A stretch of 64,000 nucleotides of DNA, taken from the NCBI GenBank assembly GCA_905147135.1, contig LR990053.1, positions 4,104,501 through 4,168,500 on the forward strand, given 5' to 3'. The position numbers and the translations under genes are program-made. The notes below the pieces were generated by a model, which was given only the letters and a program-made list of their open reading frames with translations, ran no database searches and was not told the origin of the DNA. Positions 26,101-35,100 of this stretch are shown in pieces; positions within the stretch are counted from its first letter, which is position 1; every line of letters starts with the position of its first letter. Source of the DNA: Blastobasis lacticolella (Eukaryota > Arthropoda > Insecta > Lepidoptera > Blastobasidae).

Positions 26101-29100
26101 ACTAAACTAACCGGTCCAATTGTGAATGTTAACCATCCATCGATACAAAAAAAATCATAAAAGTCGGAGCAGCCATTTAAGTGATGAATTAAAACTGAAT
26201 ATACATACGATACACATAAAAAAATTTCACATAAGAAGAACAAATTGACTTCCCTCTATCTTCTATGGATTTGGTATTCTTCATACTGTCGCAATTATAA
26301 GAAACACTGTATAATACCGAAAATAATATAAAAACATCATTTTAATAATTATCACATTACCTTGAATTTAAATAGATTTAGAATCTGTTTAGATTTTAAA
26401 CCCTAATACCCGTACCGCCTCACCACCGAGTACGTCTCTGGACGGCATCGGATGCAGTAAATTCGGCACGTGCGCGGCGCACAGGTTGCCTTCCTTTCAA
26501 TCTACGCGGCGATCCGCTTTGAATATTACCAAACGTCTCGCCCGGTACAGGGCTGGATTCAGGCGCATCCAATTATTTAAAATAAAATATTATGTCGTTT
26601 TATTAAGATACAGGTTACTAAGTAGCTGGTGTCAAAAGAGCTAAATTGGTCCCAGAGGAACTGTGTTCAAAGTTTGGAGGAAATTTGTTCTAAGTTTGTA
26701 AGAAGTAGCGTCTGTACTCTGGCGCGAGAGACCTTGAATGGAATACTGAAAACAAGTTTTTTTATAATACACAGGGGCAAACGAGCAGACAGCCCACCTG
26801 ATGGTAAGCGGTAACTGTCGCCCATAACATCTACGATTCATGCATTTAGGTTGCAGGCAACAAAAACGCAGAACCGCAGGTTCGTTGTCACTGTGAGGAC
26901 TAAGCTGAAATGCCTCATGCCCGTAATGCGATGTTGTGGACAAGATGGACTCCGTCTTCGTTCAATGGTCCTGTCGAGTGAGATTAAGTGCCAGAGTTCT
27001 TGATATAGGAGGTAAGGTTAATCTTGTTTTTGACAAGCTATTAAAATATTTTGTCTGAAAATAAATTATTTTTATTTATACAACAAATAAACAGCATTAA
27101 ACCATGGTACAACGTCAATGCCTAATGTTTTCGAGGCAAAAGATCAAGAGTCTCCTAAGTCTGGAAAATGGGCAGCAGCATTTTCCATTGTTACATTTAA
27201 ACACTGCGATCTCCAACCCGCCTGCCAAGCGTGGAGATTATGGCAATAACCTCCCCTTTCGTGGGAGAGGCCCTAAGTCCTGCAGTGGACTGTTACAGGC
27301 TGTGATGGTGACAACGTCAATAAGCTTAGTATCAATTTATCATAATCACTTGGTGAATACCCAAGGTCTTGGGTTTACGATATATCTTGAAAAACTGGAG
27401 ATTTTCAACGAAACATAAAACACTATTTCTACTCTGGCTAGGGTTGTCCTAAACTACTTGATTTTAAGGCTAGGTAGTCATCATGCATGACACTCGTAAG
27501 TGTAAGGGGTTTGTTAAATCTAGAAAGATCCAGTTAAGTACAGGATCTTTCTAGATTTAACAATCTTTCTACTTTTAGTCTTTTGTAGTTATTTATTTAT
27601 TTTACAGTTTTACAGCAATCACATTTGGTTACAATAAAGAATATATATAAGTAGTACTGCCAATTACAAAACTGCAACATACAAAAGGGATTAATGAAGC
27701 TAAGAGTACCATATAGTTAGTACCTATACCAAAACACAAATTGTAATTATTAATACTTACAACATAGATCTTATTTTCTAGCCTTGGTAATATGTTTTGT
27801 GCACTGTATTTCTTTTTTTACAACTGTGTGTTTTGTTTTAACGTTCATGAGTGTTTTTATTGGAACTTAACTGAATATATATGTTTGACTTTTACCTTGA
27901 CTTAAGACTCCTGCTAATAGCTCAGTTTATGAAAATCATTTTGACGTAGTCAACGTATTTAATGTGTATGTGGTGTTATTGTGTGTAAATAAATGTTTTC
28001 TATTTATATTTCTATAGTCGTGATCGCCATGAAGTATTCCGGTCTCGCTCTGTCAAAATGCGCTATGCTATTCCGACATATTGTGGCCTTTTCACGCACT
28101 CATGAATGATATTGTAGAGGTTGCAGCTTTATTTTGGTCTGCTCATATTGGCGAACGTCCACGTGCTGTAGTAAATTCAACCTCTGTAGCAAGTTGCGTT
28201 AATTTTTGGCTAGGCAGATTATGACCAAAGAAGGTGACTATTTATTGGTGACTGTTTGAGCGTTGGGTGACACTAACGCGTTTGTGTTGGTGATAGTTAG
28301 TGGTAGTAATAATAAATAAATAGGCTTGGTCAAATTCACACAGCGCCATCTAACAAAAAAGTAAGCAAAGCTTGTGTTATGGGTTAATACCTAGATAGAG
28401 CTCGTCTAGTCTAAGATGACGCGCCCCACTACTTAGTTAGTTGATTTCGATGTGTGAGTGCAAATATTGATAACGACACTTCATCTGTGTGGGAGCCAAT
28501 GAACGACGCGTGCTCCTACGTTTGAATTTCACCGCCAACTGAATGACCAATTACAACGGCATTTGTATATGTATTGCGTCCATATTTTAAACTTGCTTAT
28601 GTGCGTTAATGCGATAGTGGGGCGCGTCATTTTAAATTAGACGAGCTCTACCTGCTTAGTAACTGGATAAATAATAGTTTTTTAAATACATACTTATTAT
28701 ACATACTACACCCAGATCCGTAACAGAAATTAAAAATCATCATTTCAAATTTTGCCGGGAATCGAACCCGGGACCTCTGCGCAATTGGGTCTCTTAACTG
28801 AGTAGACATCACCGGAATACAGTAGTACGTAAACTTAATGTAGTGGTATTCATATGCATGGAATATGTCAGTAAAGATTTTCGCCAGATTTTGATCTTTA
28901 TACAGATTATTCTCCTCCTTGAAGGTAGAGGCAAAGGTATTAAATTGGCAATCGACGAGCAGGTGCAGAAATAGGTTCTAAAATATGGTCTTTCTCAGAG
29001 CAGGCGGAAAAGTTCTTCGAGGAGTGTACAAAGAAGCTTGTATCAAGGCTCACCACATGCATTCAGCGGGATATATATAGACTATGTGAGAAAATATCCA

Positions 29101-32100
29101 AAAAGTTTATCAACCACATTATTTAACAATAATTTGTTCTCAAATATTCTTTTTCTAATAAATTTAAAAGCTTAATACACTTCATAAACATCCCTACTAT
29201 TTCTTAACAGTTATTTCTTTGGTATTCCTAAACAAGTTATGGAACAGACTTGTCGATTAATTATAGCAGCAATATCTAAAGTTGCTGTGTAATAGATATT
29301 AATAGTAATTACGCTAGATAGTCCCACTGCCTATCTATAATCACATGTATATCATTCACACGCTGCTGTTCCAACGCAGAGCTAAGCTCTTGACACAATA
29401 CATTGTAATAATCAAACATCGGCGAGGCGTTTATTGTGGTTACAATAGTTGTTTTCTCACATACATTGTATAAACATCAACTTAGTGTTCATAGCAATAA
29501 ACTGTGGCAATAGTCAACGATGAATGAGCTAGAAAGTCTCTCAAGATCAAAATGGAGGTACTTACTTAGATACAATCTAGCGGTATCAGGAAAGCGGCAC
29601 CGTGGGCGACCCAAAAAGCGATGGATGGACATCGCTGAGTCGAATGCGAGAGCCAACGGTTTACGACGAGAGGATGCCGAAGACCGGGCGAAGTGGAGAA
29701 GAATGAGTAGGAAAGCGGACCCTGGCAGAGGCCGGGATAAGCGCTAAGACGATGATTATGATGACTTAGATACTGTCTAGCAAGAGTAAGATAATACGAC
29801 CTGAGTTGGTTAACATGTCGGTATGCCACGCAGAGGCCCCGGGTTCGATTCCCGGCCGAGCAGACATTAAAATGTTGAATTTTAATTTCATATACGAGTC
29901 GAGGTGTAGTATGTATAATAAGTATGTATTATAAAAAAGCCGTGTGGTGTCCGGCAGAGTAGAATAGCACCAACCCCTTACACTCATGGGTATGGTACAA
30001 GGCGACTAATGTTTTCGAGGCAAAAGATCAAGAGTCTCCGTAGTCGGGAAAATGGGCAGCAGCATTTTCCATTGTTATATTTAAACACTGCGATCTCCAA
30101 CCCGCCTGCCAAGCGTGGAGATTATGGCAATAGCCTCCCCTTTCGTAGAAGAGGCCCTAAGTCCTGCAGTGGACTGTTACGGGCCGTGATGATTATAATA
30201 AAGTAGTGTAGTTTATCAGTTATCTAACACCTATAACACAAGCTTTGCTCACTTTGGGGCTAGATGGCGATGTGTGAATTTGTCCAAGAAAAAAACATAC
30301 TTTATTCACTCAAAAATGTTCACTAAGTAGTAATTAGTGATAAGACGGTCCATTGTACTGTATTTTCTATACTTCTTGTATTTTCCTTGTGTACATGTAC
30401 TTTGGTGTGCAATAAGTATTACATTGTAAGTATCTCGATCTGTTTAATAAAGATAAATTTGCCGTGCGTGATAGCCGTGCAGCACAAGAGTGCCCGCGAC
30501 CTATCTCGCGCCTCGAGTGAGAGCGTTCGTTTCTTTCTCTCGATAATAAGATAAAAAGATAGCGGCATCTATGTCGCGCCCTTTCTCACTTATCGCGCGC
30601 TAGAGCATACTTGTCCTAGCTACGCAGATGTTTCGCCACCACAGTGAAGATGGAATAATTTAGGCATAGACAGCACTTTATTTAAACGACGAAACCGGAC
30701 GACAATCACGCAGGACCTCAGGACAATGTTTGTAGGCCACTGGCACTATGAGGGAAACGTCAGCTTCCTTATTTCCGTTTTCCTCTAACTGGTTCGATGC
30801 AGTCGAGTTGTTACGAAATGGACCGTTGACAGTTACTGGATTAATGTCAACACGTGTTTTTTTCCTCTGTTTTTGTTTTATTCTATGTATAAGCAATAAA
30901 TAATTTTTCATTCATTCATTCATTCACTCGAGTCCTGGCAACTATTGTTATTGTGTCAGACGAGACTCTTTTTGAGCCATTATTATTATTATATTAAAAT
31001 AATGATATCCATGTTGGCGTTAATGTTACGATCCTTGCTCATCAGGGCCTGAGGTCCGCCTTGACTATAATCCAGGATTTGGCAGATCAGATAATTACAG
31101 AGCGACTGCCATCTGACCTCCGTGACCTGCTAGGGGAACCTGACCAGTTTGGATCATGGCTACACATTCAGTCGCCTGAATGTGCAGGTTACATTACGAT
31201 GTTTTCCCTCACCGTAAGAGCATCGGTTAGTATTCGACTTATGTACATAACTCAGAAAAGATTCATTGGTGCATGGCCGCAATGGGATTTGAACCGGTAC
31301 TTCTCGCTAACGAGTCGGAGACCTTAACTCCTCGGCCACCGACGCTCATACATACCGGCCTACTACATAATCATCATCATCGTCTTAGCGCTTATCCCGG
31401 CCTCTGCCAGGGTCCGCATTCCTATCCATTCTTCTCCACTTCGCCCAGTCTTCGGCGTCAACGCGTCGTATTCCGGCATACTACATATTACCTTAAAAAT
31501 TGAATCCTACCTATATTACCTCTATAAATGAGAACGTTTGTGAAACTGGATGGATGATTGTAACTCATTCACCCAAAAACGATATGCGACATGGTTTCCA
31601 CGGGACCGGGTAAGGAATGTAGTAACCGAATTTCACGCGAAATCGCAGGCCGCGGGCAAATAAGCTAGTGGACTATATTTATCCCGAAAATAGGCCAAGT
31701 AAATAGGCTGTCCCTAGACAGGCATGCTTCATTACCGCCAGGTGAGATGGAGGTCAAATGTCTGACCACTCTAATTATATAAATAAAGTAATTCCCGTGG
31801 GATAGGGTCAGGAACGTAATAATTTTACGCGGTCGAAGTTGTGGGCAAAAGCTAGAAAGCTAGAACACTGCAAAATTTCATCCAAATACGTTCATCCGGT
31901 TAGGCGAAGAGGAAAAGGAGAAGAGGATACAAACATACACACAAACTTTCGCATTTGAAGTAGCATCATCATCATCATCATCACAGCCCGTAACAGTCCA
32001 CTGCAGGACTTAGGGCCTCTTCCACGAAAGAGGAGGTTATTGCCATAATCTCCACGCTTGGCAGGCGGGTTGGAGATCGCAGTGTTTAAATATAGGAATG

Positions 32101-35100
32101 GAAAATGCTGCTGCCCCTAAAGATAAAGTCTGGAAAATTCCAGACTTTATCTTTTGCCTCGCTTTTAGCATATTTGTAGGATATTAGTAGAAAGCTCGGG
32201 CTATTTATCCCAAAAAATCTAACAAAAAAACAACTTTATTTCAAGCAATAGGCACGTGTCGCATTTATTTTGTCAACCAGCGTCAATAAGCCTGTTCTCC
32301 CATTTATAACTAAATTTGAATACCTATATTTAAAGTAGCTAAATAGGTAATCGAATATGAATATGTGATCGATAGTTTATGCGCATAATTTAGCTGTTAA
32401 AGTAACTAAGCAAGTTATTGTAAGAATGTACCTAGTAACCAATATAGAGTGATTTTAAATGTACGAAATTTAAAACGAATTCTGCCGAAATGTTTAAAAT
32501 TGAAAGAATTGCAGATATATATGCGTGGCTAGGGAGTTGTGTCAGGACAGAACAAAGTAGCGGTCCATAGTCTCTGCCTACCCCACCTGTGGGACAGAGG
32601 CGTAAGCTTCATGTATGTATATATCCATGTATGAAATTGCTATTTCTTTCGGGATTTCAGAGTTGGTGCCATAGTAACAGTTGTTGGTTATCCCCGAAAT
32701 TAATTTAAAGTCACTCTGTGTCTATCATAAGTGCAATAGCCTAGTTATTTTTAAAGAACTGTTTCCCATAGCACAGGATATTCCTAGTTTGGGAAGCTGG
32801 GACTCCGCTATAAACTAATTACAACCAGTATTATATTGTATAAAAAAATGAAATATTTCGATCATAATGTGTATTACCTGTTATATCAATCTGTTTTTGG
32901 TTGTATCCTGGTGTAAATAAAGATTATATTTATTATTAAAAAAAAATAGTTCTCCAGTACCATGTACTGAGAGGTATCGACCTAAAAATATAAAAATAAC
33001 AATAATAATAATTAGCCGTGTAGTTTGCGGTAGAGCATAAACAAAAATCTCTGAATTTCGCTTATCGTACCAACAAGGTAGTCAAGGTCCCAGCTAGGGC
33101 CTCCGTAAACCAGATAATGAGCAGTTACCAAAGACCTCTATATACAAGAGCAACGTTTACTGTTAATTGTTTTCAGTATTGCGATCTCAACCCGTCTGCT
33201 AACAGTAGATATGGCTGTTGATGTGATCTGAAGCATAACAAACAAGTAGGCAATGCGTGTGATTGCAGGTGTTGCGTGATTACATGTAATCTTAATCATA
33301 ATCTTTCACCATAGCACAATATTTATACTAAACTATAGATGCATTGGAATGTGTCGCCTGCACAACACAACTGTCAAAACTTATTACGGGATTGTAGAGG
33401 CGTGATGAGAATTTATAATACGTACTAGTGTGTAGCTTTTACGTAGAAGGGATCGTCGATGCAACCGGTTGTGTATGTGTATAGAAATCGTAAACTTCTA
33501 ACTGTATGCCATGAGGCGGATCATAAGTTACGTGATATGAACGTGTTATTTAACTTTGTTGGACAGGTGTAAAATATGTTACAATTGACATAAACAACAG
33601 TGATATCATTCACAACTGCAACGACGGATTGAGATGAATACGAGTCTTGACTAAGTACCTACAATAATAAAAAAAATCATCTTGGCGTTAATGTCATGGT
33701 TGAGCTCTCGCGCACGGGAGCCCGCCTTGACCATGATCCAGGAATTGGCAGGTCAGGTAATTACAGTGGAGCGACTGCCATCTGACCTCCAAGACCCTGC
33801 TACCAGGGCAACCTGACCAGATTGGATCATGGACCCGGGACCTTTGGCTTACGAGTGGTATACTCTAACCGCTCGGCCACCGACGCTCCGGTACTAAGAC
33901 TAAGTTCTTGACTAAGTACCTACCTACAATAATTAGAAAACTTTTCCAATGATAGGTATTTTTTATAAGAAACTGGTAGTGTGTAAGGTTTTCCAAAACT
34001 ATTCTAGGGCCACCCAATGCAGCGCCGCGCGGGTCCCTTTCACATACGAATTGGAATGGTTCGCGTGCTCGGCATTCTTTAGAGGTTTATAAATACGTCT
34101 GCAATATGGAGTTCTTCAAGAAAGGGGTGAAAAGGTTTCTACGGGGTCGGTAGCACGTGAGTGATACCACTACTGGTATTGCAAACGTCCATAGGCTACG
34201 GTAACTGCTTACCATCAGGCAGACCGCAAGCTTGTTTGTCACCTTAGTGGTAAGTACAAAAAATTTTACGCGCGGTCATCATTGGGCTACGCGACGCTAA
34301 CGACAATGCTAATTGTCGCCCAACTTGTAAAAAAATCGCGCTTTTTAATTGGCAGATAACTTGTTACATAAGTTATGTATTTTTTTATGTTAATAGTATT
34401 GAAATATACGTTAAATGGCAAGATTTATGTAGTAGTTTTGATTCTACTGACTTACTAGGGACTGTCGATGTAACCGGTTGTGCGTGTGTCCAAAAATCAT
34501 AAACTTTAATATATGACATGTGACGGATCATTAGTTACGTGATATGAACGTGTTATTTAACTTTATTGGACAGGTGTAAAATGTGTTATAATTGACATGA
34601 ACAAAAGTGATACCATTCACAATTGCAAAGGCTGATTAAGATTAGACTACCTACCTACTTATAATAATTAGACAATTTTTCTAGTGATAAAGAACTTTTT
34701 ATGCGTATTCATTATTTCAATAAATTATATATGACGGCCTGTAAAAGAATTAATACCCAAATTATTGAAAGGCTCAGCGTGGACTCGACTTCAAAATCCA
34801 ATACAAATCTGGTTCACAATTTTTACTCGAGTCATTTGGCGAAATATGCAATGTAACAAAATAGGTCAGCCCAAAACTAGTATGAATCACCCCTCGTACA
34901 GATCGAACGCACCTTGCACCTTGTCTCAAGCAGAGGGTAACGCTGATGACGTCACGACGTTCTAGCAACGCATGCGCCCTAGCAACTAGCGACGCCGGTC
35001 CATCCCCAAGATAACCTTTTCGGTACACCAATACTGAGCTATAACTCTCGATTTATGTATGAAACATACATTTTTCTTATTATTACTCTAAAGTAGCCTT

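Noticed and set aside
27104..27418. 104-codon ORF beginning MVQRQC
   Set aside because: The frame is family B sequence plus flank. The same peptide-like frame recurs in other family B copies, so it is a repeat and not a host gene.
30678..30911. Last exon of a host gene, minus strand, with stop and AATAAA
   Set aside because: The plus strand ends in a (CATT)n tail after AATAAA, typical of a retroposon; no homology supports the minus frame.
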